This document shows, in pieces, positions 1-5,800 of a stretch of DNA of 7,423 nucleotides (its first letter is position 1; every line of letters starts with the position of its first letter). The notes beneath the pieces were generated by a model. That model ran no database searches and was not told the origin of the DNA. It saw only the letters and a program-made list of their open reading frames with translations. The DNA is taken from assembly GCA_024278285.1 (NCBI GenBank), contig JAJRTM010000451.1, positions 1 to 7,423 of the forward strand. The letters are read 5' to 3'. Position numbers and translations under genes: made by a program. Origin of the DNA: Planctomycetota bacterium. GTDB taxonomy: Bacteria; Planctomycetota; Planctomycetia; Planctomycetales; Planctomycetaceae.

Positions 1-96
1 CAATCAACCGAAAAACGAGCAGCCGAAAAAAGCGAGAAATTTGCAGCCTGGTCAGAACAAATCACCGTTGTCGTCAAAGAGAAACCGAAGAAATAA
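1..96 (+). CDS. 3' end of an unidentified upstream protein (partial)
   Basis: Reading frame 1 is open from the first base and closes at TAA 94-96, giving 31 residues that end in ITVVVKEKPKK. The residue mix (Ala, Glu, Lys, one Trp, a short beta-like ITVVV run) looks like a genuine soluble C-terminus. The stop lies 10 bases before the ATG at 107 that I choose for the transporter gene, a normal intra-operon spacing. A second frame is also open here (from base 2, running into the transporter frame), so the frame 1 assignment is an inference. Too little is visible to name a family. Confidence 0.45.
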   Translation, partial: QSTEKRAAEKSEKFAAWSEQITVVVKEKPKK

Positions 97-106
97 ATAT
101 CCCGAA

Positions 107-832
107 ATGGCAACAATGAATCAGAACGAATCAGGTAATCAGCTAAATCATTCCGAACAGCATCGTTCACAGAACATCGGCTGGTTACGAGCGGCAGTTT
201 TGGGGGCAAACGATGGTATCGTTTCTACCGCTTCGTTAATTGTTGGTGTCGCCGCTGCTGATGCGTCTCGCCAAAGCATTGTTATTGCTGGTGTTGCCGG
301 GCTTGTCGCCGGGGCAATGTCGATGGCGGCTGGCGAATATGTTTCGGTCAGCTCACAGGCAGATACCGAAAAGGCAGATCGCGAGAAAGAAAAAAGAGAA
401 CTGGAAACCGATTGGGATTTCGAACTGGATGAACTAACCGATATCTACATCTCGCGCGGATTAGATAAAAAACTCGCCCGAGAAGTCGCTGTTCAATTGA
501 TGGACCATGATGCGTTAACAACACATTTGCGTGATGAACTCGGTTTAACAGAACAGATGGAAGCTCGCCCGATTCAAGCTGCCTTTGCTTCTGCAGCCAG
601 TTTTATGATTGGTGCAATTATGCCCCTTCTGGCAGTATTGCTTGTTCCGCTCGGTTACATCATCGCAACTGTTTCTGGTATTTCGATGGTTGTTCTTGTC
701 ATCCTTGGGGCACTCTCTTCGATTATCGCAGGAGCAAAGCTGAGTACCGGCATCATTCGCATCACGTTCTGGGGAGCAGCCGCGATGCTGCTTACCGCAG
801 GAGTGGGAGCGTTATTTGGTGTCTCTGTTTAG
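107..832 (+). CDS. VIT1/CCC1-family Fe2+/Mn2+ transporter
   Basis: This is an integral membrane protein of the VIT family, whose plant and yeast members move Fe2+ or Mn2+ out of the cytoplasm; bacterial members are thought to relieve metal excess. From ATG 107 it is 241 residues, normal for bacterial members. Helix 1 carries the family motif GANDGIVS (33-40, with Asp36). Helix 2 ends in MSMAAGEYVS (71-80). Residues 84-150 are a charged cytoplasmic stretch rich in Glu and Asp, the position of the metal-binding domain in the family. Three further hydrophobic helices lie at about 155-182, 186-209 and 218-238, giving the usual five. The frame is open upstream to base 2 and a TTG at 41 could extend it, but that extension is low-complexity and overlaps the preceding gene. 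ATG 116 (238 residues) is equally possible; neither ATG has a strong ribosome binding site. Whether the cargo is Fe or Mn cannot be read from the sequence. Confidence 0.9.
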   Translation: MATMNQNESGNQLNHSEQHRSQNIGWLRAAVLGANDGIVSTASLIVGVAAADASRQSIVIAGVAGLVAGAMSMAAGEYVSVSSQADTEKADREKEKRELETDWDFELDELTDIYISRGLDKKLAREVAVQLMDHDALTTHLRDELGLTEQMEARPIQAAFASAASFMIGAIMPLLAVLLVPLGYIIATVSGISMVVLVILGALSSIIAGAKLSTGIIRITFWGAAAMLLTAGVGALFGVSV

Positions 833-864
833 CCTGCGTCTTCATTCAATTCCGGGTTTTTCCT

Positions 865-1004
865 CGTTCCCAAGCTCCTGCTTGGGAACGCAAGGGGCAG
901 AAGCTCCTGCTTCATGCTGGTACCGAAAGTCATCGAAAACAATTAAAAATCACCGGAAGGAGGACCTTCCCAGCCGTCCGTTCCCAAGCAGGAGCTTGGG
1001 AACG
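865..1004. repeat. Inverted pair of a 26-bp palindrome between convergent genes
   Basis: Copy 1 (865-890) is a perfect 11-bp stem, CGTTCCCAAGC paired with GCTTGGGAACG, around the loop TCCT. Copy 2 (979-1004) has the same stem with the loop AGGA, making it the exact reverse complement of copy 1 over all 26 bases. A truncated core, AAGCTCCTGCTT, recurs at 901-912, and a separate small hairpin (GGAAGG / CCTTCC) sits at 955-970. The element fills most of the 194-bp gap between the stops of the transporter and the uridylyltransferase. Neither hairpin is followed by a T-run, so they are not classical intrinsic terminators, though they could still block readthrough. Palindromes beginning CGTTCCCA are known as dispersed repeats in several bacterial groups; its copy number here cannot be judged from one window. 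Confidence 0.85.
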
Positions 1005-1026
1005 AGCAGAACCTGGCGCTGTCCAG

Positions 1027-2460
1027 CTAATCTTCGTTCAATTCTGGAATGAGCAGAATTTCGTTGTCGCCCTGCTTAATTTGCAGATTCATTTTTAATA
1101 TATCTTCTGCAGATAACGCAACCAATGGGCTGATTTCAATCGCTGCATTCGGATGAGTCTCGCAACCTGCTTGTTGCAACCAAGATTTTGCCTGTTCAAT
1201 CAGAGCGGTTCGAGATGTTTCCGGGGAGTCTTCGCCGGTTGCATTTTTAACGGGATTGAATTCTTCTGCACGGTCTACTTCGATGACCAGCGGGTTTTTT
1301 GCTTGGGGGATCGCGTCGAAAATGAATTGTTCAAACTTATAAGCATTCGGTTCTTCCGGCGAGGCTGATTCTTGCTTCTCGTTGAGATAGTCTACCTTCT
1401 TGTGGGCAATATGAATCGGCAGGCTTTGTCCTGCCTGAGTCAGTTTTTCGAGCAACGTTCGATTGAAAATATGAACCGCGATATTTCCCGCCCAATAAAC
1501 CAAACGCCCCGCTTCATCTTTTTGTTTTGCGAGTTCTTCATCGAGATCACTATATTCGATGATTTGTTGTACTCCGTCGAGCTCAGCAACAATGCCGACT
1601 TTTTCTTGCGGAATTCGCTTGGTAACAACTTTTGTACTCATTTCAGATTCATGCTGCACATGAAAACCGAGCATGACGGGATCACATAAACGAACCGAGG
1701 GATTATCGACCTGATGATAGAAGAGGTATTCAATGCCGCGTTGCTGCATCTGCTCAATTAACCCTGCTTTTTTTAACGCTTGAAGTAAACCGCCATGCCC
1801 ATCGGGAGACATGGCGATTTCTGATTGATTGGTCAGCAAAATCTTCCCGTTTTCATCATCAACAGCAGGCAGTTTTCCCTGACGAAAAAGGAAGACATCT
1901 TCTGGCGGGTACCCGAACCAGTTATGTTCTTGCAAAAACTGTTCCGTTTCTTCATGCGTTGCATCACTGGTCATAATGAAGTAAGGAATGGAAACATTGT
2001 GCCTGTTGGAAAGCGAAACGAGTTGTTCAAAAAAGATTTGAAACAGCGACCGATCCGTCACCGGACCAATTGGATACATTCCCTTGGGATGCGGAAACCC
2101 GAGCCGACTCCCCTGCCCTCCCGCGACCAGGATCGCCCCGACTTTCCCGGCATCAAGAATTGCTTGCCCCTGCTGTTTCGCCTGCTGCAATGTTTGTTTG
2201 TCTGATTCAGTTTGAGGAAGCCGCACGACTTGCTGTAGCGGCGATATACGCTCTGCGATTGACGATAAATTATCTGCTGCTGATTTATTGATCGCAAGAT
2301 CTATCAGACTCGCAACATTCGGGAAGTCTATCTCCTGAAGGGATCGTAATAATTGTTGGCGAGAATCATCATCAAGCTGTCCCCAGTTTTCAAGAAGATG
2401 CTCTTGTTGATACTTCTGAATGGTTTCGCGAAGCGCATCGGGAATAGGTACGGCATTCAT
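1027..2460 (-). CDS. UAP1-type UDP-sugar pyrophosphorylase (UDPGP family)
   Basis: This cytoplasmic nucleotidyltransferase joins UTP and a sugar 1-phosphate (GlcNAc-1-P, GalNAc-1-P or Glc-1-P) to give a UDP-sugar and pyrophosphate, a precursor for wall or surface polysaccharide. It has 477 residues, the length of the eukaryotic UAP1 group. The nucleotide-binding signature [17 protein letters not shown] is at 111-127. Further UAP1-like blocks are SPDGHGG (218-224), QVDNP (250-254), EYSDL (302-306), NIAVHIF (326-332), HIAHKK (350-355), [14 protein letters not shown] (372-385) and [10 protein letters not shown] (397-406). The blocks match UAP1 enzymes more closely than GalU, the short bacterial UTP-glucose enzyme. 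ATG 2460 has only a weak purine stretch upstream. It converges on the transporter and stands alone. Substrate choice (GlcNAc, GalNAc or glucose) is not settled by sequence inspection. Confidence 0.88.
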   Translation of the reverse strand: MNAVPIPDALRETIQKYQQEHLLENWGQLDDDSRQQLLRSLQEIDFPNVASLIDLAINKSAADNLSSIAERISPLQQVVRLPQTESDKQTLQQAKQQGQAILDAGKVGAILVAGGQGSRLGFPHPKGMYPIGPVTDRSLFQIFFEQLVSLSNRHNVSIPYFIMTSDATHEETEQFLQEHNWFGYPPEDVFLFRQGKLPAVDDENGKILLTNQSEIAMSPDGHGGLLQALKKAGLIEQMQQRGIEYLFYHQVDNPSVRLCDPVMLGFHVQHESEMSTKVVTKRIPQEKVGIVAELDGVQQIIEYSDLDEELAKQKDEAGRLVYWAGNIAVHIFNRTLLEKLTQAGQSLPIHIAHKKVDYLNEKQESASPEEPNAYKFEQFIFDAIPQAKNPLVIEVDRAEEFNPVKNATGEDSPETSRTALIEQAKSWLQQAGCETHPNAAIEISPLVALSAEDILKMNLQIKQGDNEILLIPELNED

Positions 2461-2779
2461 GTTTGATGATTCTTAATAGCTGGATTTCAATTTATTAAGT
2501 CAGGATAGATTGCAGTTAATAGTATAGTTCTGTGAAGGTTGTTGGGAATCGCAGAGAAGAAAGAATTCGATGAATCTGTATAGACGAAATCATTGCTCGC
2601 CCGAAAAACCAACATATTCGGCACGACCCGTTTCAATCGAGATTCATCTGCTTGAAAATAATTCTCTTGATCGAGTCTGGATATTTCAACTGGTTGTTCC
2701 TGCATTCATAGTAACTGCTGGGTAATGAGGTGATTTCCTCTCATTATATTGATGCCATCAGCACGAATGATGATCTGTT
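2461..2779. other. Divergent intergenic gap with two doubtful small ORFs
   Basis: This 319-bp stretch separates the uridylyltransferase (-) from the acyltransferase (+) and should contain both promoters. Two small frames overlap in it. One is on the - strand (2705 down to 2487, 72 codons) and ends 26 bases before the uridylyltransferase start. The other is on the + strand (ATG 2570 to TAA 2725, 51 codons). Neither has a clear ribosome binding site or a recognisable domain. They are antisense to each other over 2570-2705, so at most one is likely to be real. I could not pick out a convincing promoter. Confidence 0.4.
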
Positions 2780-3952
2780 ATGGATAGCCAGAATTCAGGG
2801 GAACACGAACTGCAGCCAGAGGCGATGCAGAATGTCTTTGCGCAAAAACATCTACCTGCGCTCGATGGATTACGGTTTGTTGCAGTGTTATTTGTTTTGT
2901 TTGATCATGGTGGTATCAATCATCTTGGTGGCGATGGCGTGACCTACTTTTTTGTTTTGAGTGGGTTTCTGTTTTCCTGGCTGCTTTGTCGGCAATGGGA
3001 GCGGAATAAAAGTATTTCGTTTCGTCGATTCTATTTCCGAAGAACCTTTCGCATTGTGCCAGCCTGTTATTGCTGCCTGCTATTCACAATCGCAGCTAAA
3101 AACATGCTGGGGCTACCAGTTGATTATGCACATGCCGCTTCTGCATTCACTTACACTGCAAATTATTACAATGCGTTCTACAACCATCCGCCAACCGGTT
3201 TTTCTTTCTTCTGGTCGCTCGCTGTAGAAGAACAGTTTTATCTGGTTTGGCCGGTTCTGTTTCTGTTCTTCATCAAACGTGGTCGCCATTCTTTGATGCG
3301 GTTTTTATCCATCAGCATTATCACTGTTTGCATCTGGCGATCCTGGCTGTCGTGGAATGATGTTGTTTCTCGCGCGTGGCTCTATAATGCTTTTGATACC
3401 AGAATTGACAGCATCGCAATCGGGTGCTTACTCGGCTTGTTGATTCATGAAAAATGGTTTGAATCTCTGCTCCATCAAATGACTCGATATTTCTGGGCTC
3501 CCCTGCTGCCGTTCGGTTTACTTGTCCTGGTTCATTCGTTACCTCAATCGTTCCATTATAGTTTAGGATTCACCGTGGAATCTTTTCTGATGGGATTATT
3601 GCTGTTGCAACTGATAATTCTTTCCAGACATCCGTTATGGAGTTGGCTCAACTGGAAGCCGATTCGGTTTCTGGGCGTGCTCTCCTATTCAATGTATTTG
3701 TATCACGCCTGGGGATTGGCAGCGGGCAGAATGCTCTCTTCACTTCCGCTGGAAGGACAAGTTCTTGCCGGCGTGTTATTCACGATTCTACTGGCAACCG
3801 GTTCTTATTACATCGTTGAACTTCCATTCCAAAAACTCCGCGATTATTGGGAGCCGGCATTCTGTGGAAAAAGAACTCCCAGAAAAACAATCAAATGGAC
3901 TCAACCGCTTCAGCAACCGCTTCAACATTTCAGAGGTTCAAAAGAATCGTAA
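2780..3952 (+). CDS. Acyltransferase family 3 (OafA/NolL-like) membrane protein
   Basis: This 390-residue multipass inner-membrane protein belongs to the family that transfers acetyl or other acyl groups to extracytoplasmic sugars such as O-antigen, exopolysaccharide or peptidoglycan. Family blocks appear in order: LPALDGLRFVAVLFVLFDH (25-43) with the expected active-site His43; FFVLSGFLFSWLL (57-69); FRRTFRIVPA (86-95); FFWSLAVEEQFYLVWP (143-158); DTRIDSIAIGCLLGLL (206-221); and FLGVLSYSMYLYHAWGL (297-313). About ten hydrophobic segments are spread along the chain. The last 30 residues are basic and polar, consistent with a cytoplasmic tail. No SGNH esterase domain is fused. ATG 2780 is the first start in frame after the gap; ATG 2825 is an alternative, and neither has a good ribosome binding site. 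No glycosyltransferase genes flank it, so the acceptor sugar is unknown. Confidence 0.9.
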   Translation: MDSQNSGEHELQPEAMQNVFAQKHLPALDGLRFVAVLFVLFDHGGINHLGGDGVTYFFVLSGFLFSWLLCRQWERNKSISFRRFYFRRTFRIVPACYCCLLFTIAAKNMLGLPVDYAHAASAFTYTANYYNAFYNHPPTGFSFFWSLAVEEQFYLVWPVLFLFFIKRGRHSLMRFLSISIITVCIWRSWLSWNDVVSRAWLYNAFDTRIDSIAIGCLLGLLIHEKWFESLLHQMTRYFWAPLLPFGLLVLVHSLPQSFHYSLGFTVESFLMGLLLLQLIILSRHPLWSWLNWKPIRFLGVLSYSMYLYHAWGLAAGRMLSSLPLEGQVLAGVLFTILLATGSYYIVELPFQKLRDYWEPAFCGKRTPRKTIKWTQPLQQPLQHFRGSKES

Positions 3953-3982
3953 AATAAGGACAGGCTCTCTTCAAAAGAAAAT

Positions 3983-4137
3983 CGGCGGGTGCGACAAATC
4001 GAATTGAATTCCCCTGCCGGATTCGGAAATCGCGGTGTTTTGCTTTTCAGGGTCGGGAATCGCTTTGCCGCGAGGATGGGCATTTTCCATCCGGACAGAG
4101 GAATTCACATTCGATTCGTGAGGAGTCGCACCCGCCG
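3983..4137. repeat. Imperfect long inverted repeat, MITE/BIME-like, about 155 bp
   Basis: The two arms match in three blocks. The outer 13 bases CGGCGGGTGCGAC (3983-3995) pair with 4125-4137 exactly. AATCGAAT (3997-4004) pairs with ATTCGATT (4109-4116). TGAATTCC (4005-4012) pairs with GGAATTCA (4100-4107), and similarity continues to a shared CCGGA. The right arm has eight extra bases (CGTGAGGA, 4117-4124) where the left arm has one. A smaller hairpin, GGATGG / CCATCC, lies inside at 4074-4092. The element occupies most of the gap between the convergent stops of the acyltransferase (3952) and csrA (4192). It encodes no plausible protein and shows no obvious target-site duplication. It shares no sequence with the other two repeat elements in the window. 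Confidence 0.75.
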
Positions 4138-4191
4138 ACGGCCAAGTGGCCAGGCGGTATTCTCCAATTAACGATCAGGTCAAAATGACGA

Positions 4192-4533
4192 TTAAGCCAG
4201 GACCGTTTTTTGTGCCAGATAGTCTGCCAGACAAATCGGCTCATCATCATCAACCAGTTCGCCAAGCCTGCTCTCTACGACAACCGTTTCTGCAGGTGAA
4301 GCAGTCAGGCATTCTTCCGCAACGGCTGAATTTTCCAAAGTTCTCGATTTGGAACTGACCGGTGCGTCATAATTTCGTGAAAGAACTTCATCCAGCTCGC
4401 CACGCATCACCCGTACATCATTTGGGGCATCGATACCTATTTTGACTGAACCGGGACTGGTTCGGATAATTTTGATGACAATATTATCGCCGATTTGGAT
4501 CAGTTGTGATTTTTTTCGTGTGAGGACTAACAT
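4192..4533 (-). CDS. csrA: CsrA/RsmA carbon-storage regulator with C-terminal extension
   Basis: CsrA is a small dimeric RNA-binding protein that binds GGA motifs in mRNA leaders and changes translation or mRNA stability. The core spans residues 1-51: MLVLTRKKSQLIQIGDNIVI, then VKIGIDAP (30-37), VRVMRGELDEVL (40-51). Arg44, essential for RNA binding in E. coli CsrA, is present, as is Leu4 of the N-terminal strand. Start ATG 4533 is fixed by AGGAG (4540-4544 on the - strand) six bases upstream and by the canonical MLVL beginning; a TTG further upstream in frame is not needed. The protein has 113 residues against about 60-75 in most bacteria. The extra 55-60 residues are polar and then acidic (GELVDDDEPI, 91-100), ending in a hydrophobic tail, and match nothing I recognise. 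It converges on the acyltransferase and diverges from rpmB. Confidence 0.92.
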   Translation of the reverse strand: MLVLTRKKSQLIQIGDNIVIKIIRTSPGSVKIGIDAPNDVRVMRGELDEVLSRNYDAPVSSKSRTLENSAVAEECLTASPAETVVVESRLGELVDDDEPICLADYLAQKTVLA

Positions 4534-4536
4534 GTT

Positions 4537-4574
4537 CGTCTCCTTTTTTTTGATGTTCAAAACAGCCGTCTCCT
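4537..4574 (-). promoter_or_regulatory. csrA leader with two AGGAGACG repeats (one is the RBS)
   Basis: On the - strand the eight bases AGGAGACG occur at 4544-4537, where AGGAG is the Shine-Dalgarno of csrA, and again exactly 30 bases upstream at 4574-4567. A third, seven-base copy (AGGAGAC) lies at 4712-4706. Each contains the GGA core recognised by CsrA. Paired GGA sites with one on the ribosome binding site are the usual layout for CsrA autorepression, so self-control is a reasonable inference. I do not see strong hairpins presenting these GGAs in loops. Confidence 0.4.
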
Positions 4575-4917
4575 AAAACTGCCGTCTTGATTCTTCCTGT
4601 TAATAAAGTCTCTCGTCGTTTGGTGGCTCTCGTTTGCCACTGAAAGAAATAGTATGCACAGGGCGTGCCAAAAGAGAATTATTTATCTGGACAAGAGGGG
4701 GATGAGTCTCCTAACCTATTGTTGTAAAAAGTGTTACGGAATATGCAGACAATTCGTCTTGACTGTTTCACAGCCCCTCTCGTGTAGGCTTTACAATAAA
4801 AAACTGACCGAAATTGCAGATTTGGGAATGAATTCAGGCGGTTTTTTACATAGAGTGCGTACAATCAGAAATTCTTAACATTCTGAAGAACTATAGGCAC
4901 GGTAATGGAATGCGGGC
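4575..4917. other. Long divergent intergenic region, no gene supported
   Basis: The gap between the csrA start and rpmB start is 475 bp. Apart from the listed sites I see no tRNA, riboswitch or convincing protein. A 74-codon + strand frame at 4654-4878 has an unlikely Cys-rich composition and no ribosome binding site. TTGACT at 4759-4764 resembles a -35 box on the + strand, but at 17-18 bases the partner is only GTGTAG/TGTAGG, a weak -10. The better-looking TACAAT (4792-4797) is 27 bases away and too far to pair. The bases between could also hold an untranslated RNA, but nothing in the sequence demands it. Confidence 0.4.
4655..4671 (-). promoter_or_regulatory. Candidate sigma-54 (RpoN) promoter upstream of csrA
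   Basis: Read on the - strand the site is TTGGCACGCCCTGTGCA. It fits the -24/-12 consensus TGGCAC-N5-TTGCA with one mismatch (GTGCA). The invariant GG and GC are separated by the required 10 bases. Initiation about 12 bases downstream would give a leader of about 110 bases before csrA, containing the two AGGAGACG repeats. A single motif match can arise by chance, and no activator site was identified. Confidence 0.35.
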
Positions 4918-4945
4918 TTGATAAATCTGCCGAACTTCTTACACT
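4918..4945 (+). promoter_or_regulatory. Candidate sigma-70-type promoter for rpmB
   Basis: TTGATA (4918-4923, five of six consensus -35 bases) is followed after 16 bases by TACACT (4940-4945, four of six -10 bases). Transcription would start near 4952, giving a leader of under 60 bases. That leader contains a small hairpin, AGGGT-AGA-ACCCT (4961-4973), just ahead of the rpmB start region. Confidence 0.45.
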
Positions 4946-5008
4946 ATTACGCTTTACAACAGGGTAGAACCCTCCTCGACACGACCAAATTTAAGAGATT
5001 TGAATCAA

Positions 5009-5314
5009 ATGAGTACACATAAAAAAGCCAAACGAGCCAAGCGAGAAAAGTTGATCGCTCTTTACGGGGATAACAAGCCAGGCAAGGGAAACTCACTTTC
5101 TCAACGTGGTAAACCGAAATACCTGGGTGGTAACGGTCGGAAAACTACCGGAATTACTCGCCGTTATTTCCGCAAGAACCTGCAAAGGGTTCGCGTCATG
5201 GAAGATGGCAAAGTGGTTCGCCGCTGGGTGCCTGTCAGAATGATTCGTGCAGGACTGATTCAAAAACCAGTCATTCGCGAACCGTTCACACTGCCGGAAC
5301 TCGAAGGCAATTAG
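5009..5314 (+). CDS. rpmB: 50S ribosomal protein bL28 (planctomycete-style, extended)
   Basis: This small, very basic protein of 101 residues is best read as bL28 of the large ribosomal subunit. The central part carries the family pattern: GN with S (27-31), then [26 protein letters not shown] (50-75, compare TKRRF.PNL..HRF in E. coli L28), then a helix region with an Ile/Leu-rich end ([10 protein letters not shown], 78-87). It is longer than E. coli L28 (78 residues), with a Lys/Arg-rich N-terminus ([14 protein letters not shown]) and an acidic tail. It lacks the cysteines that some bL28 proteins use to bind zinc. ATG 5009 is chosen over the in-frame TTG 5000 because AAGAGA lies upstream at usable spacing and the N-terminus is typical of basic ribosomal proteins. 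A terminator follows directly, so the gene is probably transcribed alone. Other small basic ribosomal proteins are less good fits. Confidence 0.72.
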   Translation: MSTHKKAKRAKREKLIALYGDNKPGKGNSLSQRGKPKYLGGNGRKTTGITRRYFRKNLQRVRVMEDGKVVRRWVPVRMIRAGLIQKPVIREPFTLPELEGN

Positions 5315-5325
5315 TAAACAGACGC

Positions 5326-5352
5326 AGGGTCCGCTGTGCGGACCCTTTTTTT
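5326..5352 (+). terminator. Rho-independent terminator of rpmB
   Basis: A nine-base-pair perfect stem, AGGGTCCGC / GCGGACCCT, with a TGT loop (5335-5337) is followed by an unbroken T-run to 5352. It starts 12 bases after the rpmB stop. It separates rpmB from gatC, so gatC must have its own promoter or depend on readthrough. Confidence 0.93.
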
Positions 5353-5411
5353 CGGTATCTCATCAATGTTAATCCGCAATGACGGATGGTACTTGCTCAA
5401 AGCGATTTCGC

Positions 5412-5711
5412 ATGGCTGATCTCGATTTAGATGCTGTTAAAAAAGTAGCCCAGTTGGCAAACTTGGAACTTTCGGAGACGGAACTGCAGGAGATGGCAAA
5501 GCATCTGGGTGGCATTCTCGATTATGTCGAGGTTCTTAAACAGGTTGATACCGAAAATATCGAGCCGCTTGCTCATCCAATTGAAGTAGTCAATGTTTTT
5601 CGCGATGACGAACCTACAGAAATGCTTCCTCGCGAACAGGCATTACAAAATGCTCCTGAGACCGATGGCAAGTATTTCGTTGTCCCTGCCATTCTCAATT
5701 CGGCTGAGTAA
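5412..5711 (+). CDS. gatC: Asp/Glu-tRNA amidotransferase subunit C (GatC)
   Basis: GatC is the small subunit of the GatCAB complex, which converts Glu-tRNA(Gln) and Asp-tRNA(Asn) to the amidated forms; it wraps around and stabilises the GatA-GatB pair in the cytoplasm. The 99-residue protein has normal length. It shows the N-terminal helix DAVKKVAQLANLELSETE (7-24), the helix continuing to ILDYVEVLKQVDTENIEPLAHP (35-56), NVFRDDEP (61-68), and the C-terminal APETDGKYFVVPAIL (81-95) that is diagnostic for the family. ATG 5412 (MADLDLD) is preferred; ATG 5379 would add 11 atypical residues, and neither has a clear ribosome binding site. gatA, often adjacent, does not follow here. No obvious promoter is visible in the 59 bases after the rpmB terminator. 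Confidence 0.93.
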   Translation: MADLDLDAVKKVAQLANLELSETELQEMAKHLGGILDYVEVLKQVDTENIEPLAHPIEVVNVFRDDEPTEMLPREQALQNAPETDGKYFVVPAILNSAE

Positions 5712-5749
5712 CAAATCTTTCGGCAATGCTGATTTCTGCTGAAATAGAC

Positions 5750-5779
5750 TTGACGCCTCGGTTGCTGTTGCCGGAAAAT
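5750..5779 (+). promoter_or_regulatory. Tentative promoter for the HtrA-like gene
   Basis: TTGACG (5750-5755) is followed after 18 bases by GAAAAT (5774-5779). The -35 matches five of six bases, the -10 four of six. If used, transcription would begin near 5786 and the leader would include both palindromes of the repeat element downstream. The call rests on weak sequence evidence. Confidence 0.25.
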
Positions 5780-5800
5780 AACTGCATTGTGAAGTTACAG

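Noticed and set aside
41..106. TTG start extending the transporter by 22 residues
   Set aside because: The extension is low-complexity and overlaps the apparent coding end of the upstream gene; family members begin near the later ATGs.
865..890. Rho-independent terminator for the transporter gene
   Set aside because: The stem is strong but no T-run follows on either strand, and an exact inverted copy at 979-1004 marks it as a repeat element.
1153..2297. Several + and - strand frames of 60-126 codons inside the uridylyltransferase
   Set aside because: All are alternative frames of a gene with a full set of UAP1 motifs; their compositions are irregular and none has a domain or ribosome binding site.
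4759..4797. Promoter TTGACT with TACAAT
   Set aside because: The spacer is 27 bases, too long for a sigma-70-type promoter; nearer -10 candidates are poor.
4654..4878. 74-codon + strand frame between csrA and rpmB
   Set aside because: It is Cys-rich, with no family resemblance and no ribosome binding site, and it overlaps promoter-like sequence.
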